Source: Bacillota bacterium (GTDB lineage Bacteria; Bacillota; Clostridia; Lachnospirales; Lachnospiraceae). Taken from it: DNA of 64,000 nt. The stretch's first letter is position 1, and the number at the start of each line of letters is the position of its first letter. The stretch is from assembly GCA_023395555.1 (NCBI GenBank), contig JAEWYQ010000003.1:22598-86597 (forward strand), read 5' to 3'. Shown here one piece after another: positions 1 through 8,817 of the stretch. The notes under the pieces were generated by a model. The model had not been told where the DNA came from. It ran no database searches and was given only the letters and a program-made list of their open reading frames with translations. The position numbers and the translations under genes are program-made.

Positions 1-1
1 T

Positions 2-2176
2 CTTCTGTCAGAGGGAAGCTTTGACGTAAAAGGAGCGGTAGAAGATTATTCCGGTCAGGTGCTTCTCAAGGTGTTTGTGGATTACAAAGCAGTATGGAAA
101 TTTGATTTTGGTATTAATGCGGCAGATGCAGCTCCCGGATGGATCGGTGTTACGGTAAATCCCAAGGGCGGCAAACGCACCGCGGAGCAATTAGGCATCT
201 CTTATACCAAAGCAAGAGGCTATGGCTTTGAAGATGGAGCGGCAGTCGTGGAAGGACGCGCGGAAAGCTATAAACAGGAGGGTATTTTACCTTCATTGGT
301 ATACACGGACTTTGTTATTCCGGATGGTCAGACCTTTATTGCTGATGTGCCGAATGGTACTTATAATATTGAATTTACATCCGGTTCTTTCTATAAGAGT
401 ACTGTTAAAGTGACAGTAGAAAATTCCGGTTCTGTATTTTCGGTAGGCAACAATGCCGAGTCTTATACAATTGGAAAGGTAGCGGATGTAGTAGTAACAG
501 ATGGAAATATATCCATGTACTTTGCGGCAGGAAATACTTCGCGTCTGAACTCCATTGTGATCAGACAGGTTTCGGATGGGGAAGAGCCGGGAACAACGGT
601 GGATAAAACAGCGTTGTCACAGGCTGTTAATACGGCAAGGGCCCTGGATAGCAGTAAGTATACAGCAGAAAGTTATGCGGCGGTAGTTCAGGCCATTAAT
701 CATGCATCTGCAGTACTTGCAAATAATGATGCGACACAGGAAGCAGTGGATGCTGCGGAGCAGGCATTGGATAAAGCGGTGAGAGATTTGGTGGAAAACA
801 CGAATCCGGTCACGCCGATACCGACACCAACACCGACACCAACGCCACCACCCACACCGAATCCGGTCACGCCAACACCAACACCGAATCCGGTCACGCC
901 AACACCCACACCAAAGCCGGTCACGCCAACACCGACGCCGAATCCAGTCACGCCAACACCCACACCAAGGCCGGTCACGCCGACACCGACGCCAAGGCCG
1001 GTCACGCCGACACCGGCACCGAATCCGGTCACACCAACATCGGCACCGACCGTAACTCCTGCGCCGGCCAATGAACCAAAGCTGGACGGCAAGGATAAGG
1101 TTGAGGGATGGACGGATATTGTTAAGCATCTGGAGGAAATAAAAGAAGAACCGAAGGAAGAAGGAAAAGAGGAGAGTCAGGAAGAGGATACCGTTGTTAT
1201 TCAGGTGGGCGATGCCTCAATTCTTCCCAAGGAAGTGTTGGAAGTAATACAGAAGACAGACAAAACCATTGAACTGCAATTCGAAGATTACAGCTGGATT
1301 ATTAATGGTAAGGAAATCTACGGTGAAGAGCTTAAGGATATTGATTTGTCCGTCCTCAGACAGGCAGAGCAAATTCCTCCGGCTGTGATTGAAGAAGTGG
1401 CTCAAGAGGCTCCTCATGTACCTTTACAGTTGGCAGATCACGGTGACTTTGGTTTACGGGCAATTCTTTCTATTAATCTGAACACAGAGAATAAGGGTAA
1501 GATTGCCAGCCTTTTCTACTACAACCCGGAGACCGGAGCCTTGGAGCTGCAGTCCGCAGGAAGGATTGATGATAAAGGTAAGGTGAATTTAAGCTTCACC
1601 CATGCTTCCGAGTACATTATTGTAATCGATGATAAAGCATTGTTAACGGAAGCCGCAGTGGAGGAAATTAAGACAGCACCCTCGAAAGCAACCTTATATG
1701 TGGGGGGAACAACAGGGAATACCGCGACGGTCAAGATAGAGCTTCCCGGCCCGGTTAAGGAGGCAGTGGATGCCAAGCTGGCAGATATGAAGATCACTTA
1801 TAAGTCAAGTAACAATAAAGTGGTTGCCGTGTCAGCGAAGGGCAAATTAACTGCAAAGGCAAAGGGTACCGCTGTGATTACCGTCACTGTTACCACCGGT
1901 GATATAACCAGGACCTATACCGATAAAATCACGGTAAAAGAAGCTTCTATGAAACTGACAAAAGAAACCGGTTCTATGAAGCTTGGAAGTAAGTTTACCT
2001 TTGAAGTAAAGGCATATGGTTATAAGAAAACAGATATTATCTTTACGACAACCAAAAAATCCATTGTTGTAATTGATAAGAAAACAGGATTGGCAGCAGC
2101 TAAATCAAAAGGCACGGATTACATTGTAATTAAGTGCGGAACACTTACGAAAAAAATCAAAGTAGTAGTGAAATAA
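2..2176 (+). CDS. Secreted multidomain carbohydrate-associated protein, C-terminal part (5' end cut by window)
   Basis: The frame is open from the first bases of the window, so the 5' end and any signal peptide lie upstream; the GTG at 59 is internal. In order it shows a beta-sandwich module (about nt 90-570) that resembles the N-terminal module of rhamnogalacturonan acetylesterases (FDFG near the start, GYGF later), a FIVAR-like helical repeat (about 600-800), a Pro/Thr linker (803-1046), a Lys/Glu-rich stretch, a domain of unknown name (about 1195-1650), and two Ig-like domains, the first of Big_2 type (about 1675-2176). No LPXTG motif is present at the C-terminus. A catalytic domain, if there is one, would be upstream. 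I infer a cell-surface or secreted pectin- or polysaccharide-related enzyme; the domain architecture is seen, the substrate is not. Confidence 0.75.
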   Translation, partial: LLSEGSFDVKGAVEDYSGQVLLKVFVDYKAVWKFDFGINAADAAPGWIGVTVNPKGGKRTAEQLGISYTKARGYGFEDGAAVVEGRAESYKQEGILPSLVYTDFVIPDGQTFIADVPNGTYNIEFTSGSFYKSTVKVTVENSGSVFSVGNNAESYTIGKVADVVVTDGNISMYFAAGNTSRLNSIVIRQVSDGEEPGTTVDKTALSQAVNTARALDSSKYTAESYAAVVQAINHASAVLANNDATQEAVDAAEQALDKAVRDLVENTNPVTPIPTPTPTPTPPPTPNPVTPTPTPNPVTPTPTPKPVTPTPTPNPVTPTPTPRPVTPTPTPRPVTPTPAPNPVTPTSAPTVTPAPANEPKLDGKDKVEGWTDIVKHLEEIKEEPKEEGKEESQEEDTVVIQVGDASILPKEVLEVIQKTDKTIELQFEDYSWIINGKEIYGEELKDIDLSVLRQAEQIPPAVIEEVAQEAPHVPLQLADHGDFGLRAILSINLNTENKGKIASLFYYNPETGALELQSAGRIDDKGKVNLSFTHASEYIIVIDDKALLTEAAVEEIKTAPSKATLYVGGTTGNTATVKIELPGPVKEAVDAKLADMKITYKSSNNKVVAVSAKGKLTAKAKGTAVITVTVTTGDITRTYTDKITVKEASMKLTKETGSMKLGSKFTFEVKAYGYKKTDIIFTTTKKSIVVIDKKTGLAAAKSKGTDYIVIKCGTLTKKIKVVVK
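803..1046 (+). repeat. Pro/Thr linker coded by about 30-bp tandem repeats
   Basis: In-frame degenerate repeats encode NPVTPTPTP/KPVTPTPTP/RPVTPTPTP-like units inside the surface protein. They form a typical extended, probably glycosylated linker between binding modules. Copy number may vary between strains because the units are close to identical at the DNA level. Confidence 0.85.
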
Positions 2177-2181
2177 TCATG

Positions 2182-2225
2182 AAAAGCTGTAGTACAGGAT
2201 ACCATTTCCTGTATTACAGCTTTTT
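2182..2225 (+). terminator. Intrinsic terminator
   Basis: A perfect to near-perfect stem starts AAAAGCTGTAGTACAGGA and closes with TCCTGTATTACAGC followed by TTTTT. It sits just after the surface-protein stop codon and also lies between this gene and the convergent LysR gene. Confidence 0.85.
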
Positions 2226-2229
2226 ACTC

Positions 2230-3114
2230 TTAGAAGGAATGCTCTGACAGACTGTCAATAAAATACCGGGCGGCATCCGACAGCGGAATATCCGCATTAT
2301 ATGCAGCCACCAGCCTGCGGGAGGGGATCGCCTGATCCGTATGAATCACAGCCAATCCTTCCAGCTCCTTGACGCAGAAATCCGGAATAAATGCAATTCC
2401 CAAGCCGATTTTCGCCAGATCAATGAGCAGATCATTGCTGCTTAGTTCAATAGCGGGAACCAGATCCAGAGAATGCTCCAGGAAGAGATTATGCAGAAAC
2501 ATGCTGGTGGTAGCACGCTTTTCCAGCATCAAAATCGGATATTGGAGCAGCTCTGTAAATCCGATGGGGCGGTCACCCAGGGGAAAGGCATCCGGGCTCG
2601 CAATGAAGATATCGTGAAACTCTTTCACCGGAAGAACCTGCATCATATTATTCAAGGCGGGGTTGGGAGAGTTGGTGACAATAACATCCACATCGTTGCG
2701 CTCCAGCAGCTTGGCGCATTGCAGGGAAGTGGCATTGGTGACCTTGATATGAATATTAGGATATTTTCTATGAAATTTATTCAGGTAGGGCACCAGATAG
2801 TAACGGCAGATGGTGTCACTGGCTCCGATTCTTAACTGGACACCGCTCTTCGGATCGGCACAGAGCTGATTCTCCCCGCGGCTGATCAGATTAATGGCGG
2901 GCTCGATATGCTTAATTAACAGCTCCCCCTCCTTGGTCAGCGCCACCCGCTTGGTGCTGCGGATAAACAGGGGCTGATTGAGCCGCTTCTCCAGGGTCTT
3001 AATAGACTGGCTTACCGCGGACTGAGAGATATACAGGGCGTCCGCCGCCTCTGAAAAGCTCAGGCTTTTCGCTACATGATAAAAGACTTTATACAATTCG
3101 TAATTAATATCCAT
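2230..3114 (-). CDS. LysR-family transcriptional regulator
   Basis: The N-terminal winged HTH (residues about 1-60, with the core ADALYISQSAVSQSIKTLE) is followed by a LysR substrate-binding domain with two alpha/beta lobes; the total is 294 residues, normal for the family. I chose the ATG at 3114 because AGAAAGGG lies 6 nt upstream; a 13-residue longer frame starting at 3153 has no such site. The gene is transcribed divergently from purL and convergently with the surface-protein gene. The inducer and target genes cannot be read from the sequence. Confidence 0.9.
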   Translation of the reverse strand: MDINYELYKVFYHVAKSLSFSEAADALYISQSAVSQSIKTLEKRLNQPLFIRSTKRVALTKEGELLIKHIEPAINLISRGENQLCADPKSGVQLRIGASDTICRYYLVPYLNKFHRKYPNIHIKVTNATSLQCAKLLERNDVDVIVTNSPNPALNNMMQVLPVKEFHDIFIASPDAFPLGDRPIGFTELLQYPILMLEKRATTSMFLHNLFLEHSLDLVPAIELSSNDLLIDLAKIGLGIAFIPDFCVKELEGLAVIHTDQAIPSRRLVAAYNADIPLSDAARYFIDSLSEHSF

Positions 3115-3182
3115 AAATCCCTTTCTATGCAGTATTTGCTGTTTATTAGTCAACCTAATAAAAAGATTAACATATATTAATT

Positions 3183-3210
3183 TTGATTATAAGACATGCT
3201 ATGCTATAAT
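3183..3210 (+). promoter_or_regulatory. Probable purL promoter
   Basis: TTGATT (3183-3188), a 16-bp spacer and TATAAT (3205-3210) fit a sigma-A promoter. Transcription would start near 3217, so the following 31-bp inverted repeat would be in the purL leader RNA. The LysR promoter must lie in the same 200-bp gap on the other strand. Confidence 0.6.
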
Positions 3211-3226
3211 GCAAGTAAATGATGAA

Positions 3227-3300
3227 ATTCGGCAACAGTTCAGATGGGGGAAGGGAACACCTTGCTCTCTTCCCTTCCCCCATCTGAACTGTTGCCGAAT
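3227..3300 (+). repeat. 31-bp perfect inverted repeat in the purL leader
   Basis: The left arm (3227-3257) begins ATTCGGCAACAGTTCAG and the right arm (3270-3300) is its exact reverse complement, with a 12-nt loop between. It ends 19 nt before the purL start codon, and no U-tract follows, so it is not a standard terminator. In RNA it would form a very stable hairpin abutting the ribosome-binding region GAGAGGGAG. It could be a processing or translation-control element, a transcription-factor target, or a small mobile repeat. Confidence 0.9.
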
Positions 3301-3319
3301 ATGAGAGAGGGAGCTGGGA

Positions 3320-6300
3320 ATGGATAAAGTAAAAAGGATTTATGTGGAGAAAAAGACGCCGTATGCGGTAAGGGCGATGGAACTAAGAACAGAGCTGCAC
3401 AGCTATCTGGGGATCGAAAGCCTTGAGGCCGTTCGGGTGCTGATTCGTTACGATATGGAAAATATCAGTGAAGAGACTTATCAGAGTTCTCTGGGAACGG
3501 TTTTCTCGGAGCCGCCGTTGGATGTCCTTTATGAGGAGAGTTTTCCTTTTGCTGACGGAGACAGAATCTTTACCGTGGAATATCTTCCCGGTCAGTTTGA
3601 CCAGAGGGCGGATTCCGCACAGCAGTGTGTGAAGCTGCTGAATGAGAAGGAAGAACCGGTTATCCGTTCCGCAGCCACCTATGTTCTGTCCGGCCGGCTG
3701 TCCGAAGAGGAATTTGAACGCATTAAGAGCTACTGCATCAATCCGGTGGATTCCAGGGAGGCGGAGGAAAGCAAGCCGGAGACTCTGGTTACCTGGTTTG
3801 ATGAGCCGGGAGACGTGGCTATTTTGGAGGGCTTTACGAGACGGGAGGAAGAGGAATTAAAGAACCTGTATGCATCCTTGAACCTGGCCATGACCTTTCA
3901 GGATTTTAAGCATATACAGAATTATTTCAGCAAGGATGAGCGGCGGGATCCTTCTATGACAGAGATTCGTGTGCTGGACACCTATTGGTCGGATCATTGC
4001 CGTCATACCACCTTTTTGACGGAGCTGAAGGAGGTTACCATAGAGGAAGGCTATTATACGGAACCGATCCGGGGGGCTTATCTCAGCTACCTTGGGGAGA
4101 GGGAGAAGCTGTATGCCGGCAGGGATGATAAATACATCTCCCTGATGGATCTGGCTTTGCTGGCGATGAAGAAGCTGAGGGCAGACGGTAAATTGGAGGA
4201 TATGGAAGTATCCGACGAGATCAATGCCTGCTCCATCATTGTTCCGGTGGAAATCGACGGTAAGACGGAGGAGTGGCTGGTATTCTTTAAGAATGAGACC
4301 CACAATCATCCGACGGAAATAGAGCCCTTCGGCGGCGCGGCAACCTGTCTGGGCGGTGCCATCCGCGATCCCTTGTCCGGCAGGGGCTATGTATATCAGG
4401 CAATGCGTGTGACCGGAGCGGCGGACCCTGCGGTTCCGGTGAAGGATACCCTGAAGGGTAAGCTGGCACAGAGAAAGATCTGTACCGGAGCGGCTTCCGG
4501 CTATAGCTCCTATGGCAATCAGATCGGCCTTGCCACCGGATTGGTGGATGAGATCTACCATCCCAACTATGTGGCCAAAAGAATGGAAATCGGTGCCGTT
4601 ATGGGCGCGGCGCCGCGTAAAAATGTAATCCGTGAGAATTCCGATCCGGGAGATGTGATTATATTAATGGGAGGAAGAACCGGGCGGGACGGCTGCGGCG
4701 GAGCTACCGGCTCCTCCAAGAGCCATACCACGGAGTCCATTGAGACCTGCGGCGCGGAGGTTCAGAAGGGAAACCCTCCCACTGAGCGAAAGCTTCAGAG
4801 GCTGTTCCGCAGGGAAGAGGTAAGCCGCCTTATTAAAAAATGCAATGATTTCGGAGCGGGCGGTGTGTCGGTTGCCATCGGTGAGCTGGCTCCGGGGCTT
4901 GAGATTGAACTGGACCGGGTGCCGAAGAAATATGCGGGGCTGGACGGAACGGAATTAGCCATTTCTGAGTCCCAGGAAAGAATGGCGATTGTAGTTGACC
5001 CTGAGAATGTGGACCGGATGCTTGATTTTGCCGGGGAGGAGAACCTGGAAGCGGTAGTGGTTGCAAAAGTAACCGAAACTCCCCGTCTGGTGATGAACTG
5101 GAGAGGCCGGGAGATCGTGAATATTTCCAGAGCATTTCTGGATACCAACGGAGCACACCAGGAGGCAAGAGCCGAGGTGACAATTCCTTCCCGGGAGGGC
5201 AGCTATTTCCGGAAAGCTGCAATGGATTTGGACGGGGATGTCAGAGAGAATTGGCTGAAGGCCTTATCTGACTTGAATGTCTGCTCCAGGAAGGGGCTGG
5301 TGGAGATGTTCGACAGCTCCATCGGGGCGGGGACTGTAACCATGCCCTATGGAGGAAAATATCAGCTGTCCCCGATTCAGACCATGACGGCGAAGCTCCC
5401 GGTCCTTCGGGGGAATTGCGATACCGTATCCATGATGAGCTACGGCTTTGATCCCTATCTGTCCAGCTGGTCGCCTTTCCACGGTTCCGCGTACGCCGTG
5501 CTGTCCTCGGTTGCTAAAATTGTAGCGGCGGGAGGCGATCACAGGGGAATCCGATTTACCTTCCAGGAGTTCTTCCGGAAGCTGGGCAATGATCCGAAAC
5601 GCTGGGGAGAGCCGCTGGCGGCGCTGCTGGGGGCTTATGATGCCCAGCTGAAGCTGGGGCTTCCCTCCATTGGAGGAAAGGACAGTATGTCCGGCAGCTT
5701 TAATGAGATTGATGTGCCTCCGACGCTGGTTTCCTTTGCGGTGGATATCGCAAAGGGGGGGGATGTGGTTACCACAGAGCTGAAGGAAGCGGGAAATATA
5801 TTAGTTCAGTTTGAGATCAGAAGAGATGCCTATGATCTTCCGGATTATGCTCAGGCTGCCGGGCTCTATGACAGGATTACGAAGCTGATGCGGAAAGGAA
5901 AGGTACGGGCTGCTTATGCGCCGGGCTTTGGAGGAATCGCAGAGGCTCTGAGCAAGATGGCCTTTGGTAATATGCTGGGAGTGCGGCTTCCGAAGCAGCT
6001 TACCGAAGAGGAACTGTTCCTTCCGGGCTATGGGCATATCATTGCCGAGGTTTCCGAAGAGACGGCTATGGCTCTGGAACAGGAAGGGTTTGCTCCGGAG
6101 GAGTTCAGAAGGATCGGAACCGTAACACAGGAGCAGGAATTCCGTTACGGCGATGTGACAATTCACTTGACCGAGGCTCTGAAGGCATGGACGGATACCT
6201 TGGAGACGGTGTATCCTACCAGGGTTCAGACGGGCGGTTCCGGGGCAGAGCAGCGGAAACGGGATAGTGAGCAAGGCTTGGGGAACGAGCAGGAATTGAA

Positions 6301-7189
6301 GATAATACAAGGTCTGCCGGGCGGGCAGGATTTCGCACAAGGGGAATTGGGCAATAAGAAGATATATCTGTCCCGGAACAAAGCGGCGAAGCCGGTAGTA
6401 TTCATCCCCGTATTTCCGGGAACTAACTGTGAATACGATTCCCTGAGAGCCTTTGAAGCGGCAGGAGCAGAGGCGAGGACAGTAGTCTTTAAGAACCTGT
6501 CGGAAGACAATATCCGTGCGTCGGTGGATGCCTTTGCAAAGGGAATCCGGGAGGCGCAGATTCTCATGTTTCCCGGCGGTTTCTCTGCCGGAGATGAGCC
6601 GGATGGTTCCGGGAAATTTATCGCCACAGCCTTCCGCAATGAGAAATTGAAGGAAGCCGTAAGCGATCTGCTGAATGTCCGGGATGGACTGGCTCTCGGT
6701 ATCTGCAACGGTTTTCAGGCATTGATTAAGCTGGGGCTGGTGCCTCATGGGGAGATTACGCCGCAGAAGGAGGATTCTCCCACTCTGGCGACAAACCATA
6801 TCGGGCGGCATATCTCAAAATCCGTCTATACCAAGGTAGTGTCTAACAAATCCCCCTGGCTGATGAAGGCAGAGCTTGGAGGGGTATACTCCATACCGGC
6901 TTCTCATGGGGAAGGGCGTTTTGTAGCCGGTGAGGAATGGATTAAGAAATTGTTTGAGAACGGCCAGGTGGCTACCCAGTATGTGGACTTGAATGGGAAG
7001 CCCACCATGGAGGAGGATTATAACCCCAACGGCTCCTATTATGCTATTGAGGGAATCACCAGTCCGGACGGAAGGGTGCTGGGTAAGATGGCGCATTCCG
7101 AACGTATCGGCTCCTCTGTGGCGGTGAATATTACCGGCAATCAAAATCAGTATATCTTTGAATCCGGTGTGGCATATTTCAGGGGATAA
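3320..7189 (+). CDS. purL: Phosphoribosylformylglycinamidine synthase, single-chain
   Basis: This enzyme uses ATP and glutamine to convert FGAR to FGAM in de novo purine synthesis. At 1289 residues it is the fused form: a PurS-like N-terminus, two AIRS-type synthase halves (ligand motifs around EIEPFGGAATCLGGAIRDP and later SIGGKDSMSG), and a class I glutamine amidotransferase from about residue 1025 (FIPVFPGTNCEYD) with the nucleophile in GICNGFQ, Cys about 1129. A Gly/Gln/Glu-rich linker of roughly 45 residues (about 970-1015) separates synthase and glutaminase. The fused clostridial form means separate purQ and purS are not expected nearby. It stands alone here, not in a pur operon. Confidence 0.97.
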   Translation: MDKVKRIYVEKKTPYAVRAMELRTELHSYLGIESLEAVRVLIRYDMENISEETYQSSLGTVFSEPPLDVLYEESFPFADGDRIFTVEYLPGQFDQRADSAQQCVKLLNEKEEPVIRSAATYVLSGRLSEEEFERIKSYCINPVDSREAEESKPETLVTWFDEPGDVAILEGFTRREEEELKNLYASLNLAMTFQDFKHIQNYFSKDERRDPSMTEIRVLDTYWSDHCRHTTFLTELKEVTIEEGYYTEPIRGAYLSYLGEREKLYAGRDDKYISLMDLALLAMKKLRADGKLEDMEVSDEINACSIIVPVEIDGKTEEWLVFFKNETHNHPTEIEPFGGAATCLGGAIRDPLSGRGYVYQAMRVTGAADPAVPVKDTLKGKLAQRKICTGAASGYSSYGNQIGLATGLVDEIYHPNYVAKRMEIGAVMGAAPRKNVIRENSDPGDVIILMGGRTGRDGCGGATGSSKSHTTESIETCGAEVQKGNPPTERKLQRLFRREEVSRLIKKCNDFGAGGVSVAIGELAPGLEIELDRVPKKYAGLDGTELAISESQERMAIVVDPENVDRMLDFAGEENLEAVVVAKVTETPRLVMNWRGREIVNISRAFLDTNGAHQEARAEVTIPSREGSYFRKAAMDLDGDVRENWLKALSDLNVCSRKGLVEMFDSSIGAGTVTMPYGGKYQLSPIQTMTAKLPVLRGNCDTVSMMSYGFDPYLSSWSPFHGSAYAVLSSVAKIVAAGGDHRGIRFTFQEFFRKLGNDPKRWGEPLAALLGAYDAQLKLGLPSIGGKDSMSGSFNEIDVPPTLVSFAVDIAKGGDVVTTELKEAGNILVQFEIRRDAYDLPDYAQAAGLYDRITKLMRKGKVRAAYAPGFGGIAEALSKMAFGNMLGVRLPKQLTEEELFLPGYGHIIAEVSEETAMALEQEGFAPEEFRRIGTVTQEQEFRYGDVTIHLTEALKAWTDTLETVYPTRVQTGGSGAEQRKRDSEQGLGNEQELKIIQGLPGGQDFAQGELGNKKIYLSRNKAAKPVVFIPVFPGTNCEYDSLRAFEAAGAEARTVVFKNLSEDNIRASVDAFAKGIREAQILMFPGGFSAGDEPDGSGKFIATAFRNEKLKEAVSDLLNVRDGLALGICNGFQALIKLGLVPHGEITPQKEDSPTLATNHIGRHISKSVYTKVVSNKSPWLMKAELGGVYSIPASHGEGRFVAGEEWIKKLFENGQVATQYVDLNGKPTMEEDYNPNGSYYAIEGITSPDGRVLGKMAHSERIGSSVAVNITGNQNQYIFESGVAYFRG

Positions 7190-7202
7190 TTAATGATAGA
7201 AG

Positions 7203-7253
7203 AAAAGAGTGTCAAAGGGAATTGTGAGAAAAACCTTTTGACACTCTTTTTGT
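7203..7253 (+). terminator. Intrinsic terminator after purL
   Basis: AAAAGAGTGTCAAA pairs with TTTGACACTCTTTT and runs into TTTTTGT. The element lies between purL and the convergent membrane-protein operon and may serve both strands. Confidence 0.85.
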
Positions 7254-7254
7254 A

Positions 7255-7557
7255 TTAATGAAGCTGGATGTAATTGTAGGCCTCGTTGATGCAAAAATCT
7301 GCAATTGCCATTCCCATGGCGAAGAAGGTCAACAGGATAATCAACACTATGGCGGTCTTGTCATAAGTTAATTTGTCCACCGACTTAGCATTGGCAAACA
7401 GAATCTCTCCGCCCAGAAAGAGAAAGAGGATGGGCCAGAGCCGGAAGATCAGATCATAGGTTACACCCGGCAGGATGATCCGAAGCAGGAAGAGGATTCC
7501 GAATATAATCAGCAGGCCGCCCAGAGTAATGGTGCCCACGCGGTGAGTTTTCGTCAT
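7255..7557 (-). CDS. Small LiaI/LiaF-TM-like membrane protein
   Basis: This is a 100-residue protein with three hydrophobic segments (about residues 8-30, 38-55, 66-88), resembling the LiaI-LiaF-like transmembrane domain. It is the last gene of a four-gene minus-strand operon (sigma factor, anti-sigma, two membrane proteins) and overlaps the previous gene by 4 nt, so it is probably translationally coupled. Such proteins often accompany envelope-stress sigma systems; the role here is inferred from context. Confidence 0.75.
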   Translation of the reverse strand: MTKTHRVGTITLGGLLIIFGILFLLRIILPGVTYDLIFRLWPILFLFLGGEILFANAKSVDKLTYDKTAIVLIILLTFFAMGMAIADFCINEAYNYIQLH

Positions 7558-8237
7558 TCTGCATGCCCTCCTTTCTGATTAGTAGATTGATCCTGGTCCG
7601 GCTGGCCTTGGTTGGATGCGGCGTGCTCAAAGGGGCCATTCTCAAAGGGGCTGCGGTTAGACGGGCCATAATCAGATGGAATAGGATCAGCATGGTCATA
7701 GTCAGCCGGCCCATAGTCGGCGGCATCCAGATCCTGTTTCTTGCCGCGAATCAGATATAATCCAAGAGCGATGATGATAAAGGCCACAAGCAGCTGGGGC
7801 AGGGTACGGCCAATCTGGCGCAGATGGGAGTAAAGGAAGGACGGAAGAATGGCATGAAGGAGATCGAGGAAATTATTCCACAAAATGCTCACTCCTATAA
7901 TGATCAGCAGGAGCGCAAGGGTGTAGCGGTACTTTTCCCGGAGTACTCTGACGGTATTCGAGGTAAGATCCGTCAGGAGGATAAACTCATCCTCCAGGGA
8001 ATAGAACTCGTCATCCGGCATTGCGCGCAGGTTATGGGTATCAAAAAATGCGTAAAACCAGATGATGGGCATTAAAAACATCAAGGGGCCAAGCTCTAAC
8101 CAGGTAGATAAAAAGATGGTCAGGAAGAATAAGGCCATTAAGCTGCTTCCGCGTCTCATAAAGCCCATGTACATCTGCCCGGCGCCCGGCAGCAGGGAAA
8201 AACAAAAGGTTAAAAAACTACTTTTCTTTCGGGTCAT
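7554..8237 (-). CDS. Multi-pass membrane protein of the sigma-factor operon
   Basis: This protein of about 227 residues has hydrophobic segments near the N-terminus (LTFCFSLLPGAGQMYMGF, then a Leu/Phe-rich segment), two more in the middle, and a polar tail rich in Asp, Pro and Gly-Pro-x repeats (about 175-227). The GAGQMYMGF stretch is like that of TM2-type small membrane proteins. I chose ATG 8237 over GTG 8243 because GGAGGT lies 8 nt upstream of the ATG. It overlaps the anti-sigma gene by 20 nt. Function is unknown; co-regulation with the sigma factor suggests an envelope role. Confidence 0.75.
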   Translation of the reverse strand: MTRKKSSFLTFCFSLLPGAGQMYMGFMRRGSSLMALFFLTIFLSTWLELGPLMFLMPIIWFYAFFDTHNLRAMPDDEFYSLEDEFILLTDLTSNTVRVLREKYRYTLALLLIIIGVSILWNNFLDLLHAILPSFLYSHLRQIGRTLPQLLVAFIIIALGLYLIRGKKQDLDAADYGPADYDHADPIPSDYGPSNRSPFENGPFEHAASNQGQPDQDQSTNQKGGHAE

Positions 8238-8817
8238 AATCACTTACCTCCACATTAATAATTTGATTGGAAAAGTCCAATATATTCCGGCTGATACGAT
8301 CCATCGTATCCCGTATGGTATTTGTAATAGGAATGCGTTCTTCTTTGGAAGTCTTTCCGGACTCGTGGTTCTCCGGCTGGAGAATTGCGCCGGGAAAATC
8401 GGTGCTGTCATAGGGCTTGCCGTAGGATAGCGTAAGCAGCAGGGCAATGGCGGCGATTGCCGCGGTCCCCACCTTGAGGCTGTAAAGGAACAGCTGCAGC
8501 TGTTTGGAGGCATATCTGGATCTTACGGCAATCTGTACCTCAGGTCTTGAGACGGCTTTCATAATATTTTCTTTCATATCCCGCGGGGCAGGGATGATTT
8601 CTTCCGACATAAAGGCTGCCAGCCGGTCAGAACAGTAATTACAGGAGGATAGATGCATTAGAAATGTTTCCTGCTCTTTGCCGGACAGAGATCCGCTGGA
8701 GAATGCAGCGAATTCCTCCTGCGAGACATGTCTCATACCGGATCGGTGCGCTGTGTCAGATCTATGTGCTGTTTTGGATACCTGTGTTAAGCCGGTTCTA
8801 TGTGGCTTGTTACCCAT
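8218..8817 (-). CDS. Anti-sigma factor with zinc-finger N-terminus
   Basis: The 199-residue protein has a zf-HC2-like motif (HLSSCNYCSDRL, about residues 50-61), one transmembrane segment (about 110-130) and an extracytoplasmic C-terminal part. It overlaps the 3' end of the ECF sigma gene by 8 nt, the usual arrangement for a sigma/anti-sigma pair, and so should hold that sigma factor inactive at the membrane. The N-terminal 30 residues contain three Thr/Ser/His-rich repeats (KTAHRSD, DTAHRSG). An internal start at Met28, in GMRHVSQEEF, is also possible. Confidence 0.88.
   Translation of the reverse strand: MGNKPHRTGLTQVSKTAHRSDTAHRSGMRHVSQEEFAAFSSGSLSGKEQETFLMHLSSCNYCSDRLAAFMSEEIIPAPRDMKENIMKAVSRPEVQIAVRSRYASKQLQLFLYSLKVGTAAIAAIALLLTLSYGKPYDSTDFPGAILQPENHESGKTSKEERIPITNTIRDTMDRISRNILDFSNQIINVEVSDYDPKEK

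Noticed and set aside
59..61. GTG at 59 as the true start of the first gene
   Set aside because: The same frame is open to the window edge and no ribosome-binding site precedes it, so the gene enters from outside.
617..1129. Minus-strand Arg/Cys/Trp-rich frames opposite the Pro/Thr repeat
   Set aside because: The repeated DNA gives open frames on both strands; the plus-strand frame is the coding one because it continues through known domains on both sides.
7667..7760. Plus-strand small frame around 7563-7760 as a gene
   Set aside because: It lies fully opposite the minus-strand membrane-protein gene, with no ribosome-binding site and no recognisable product.
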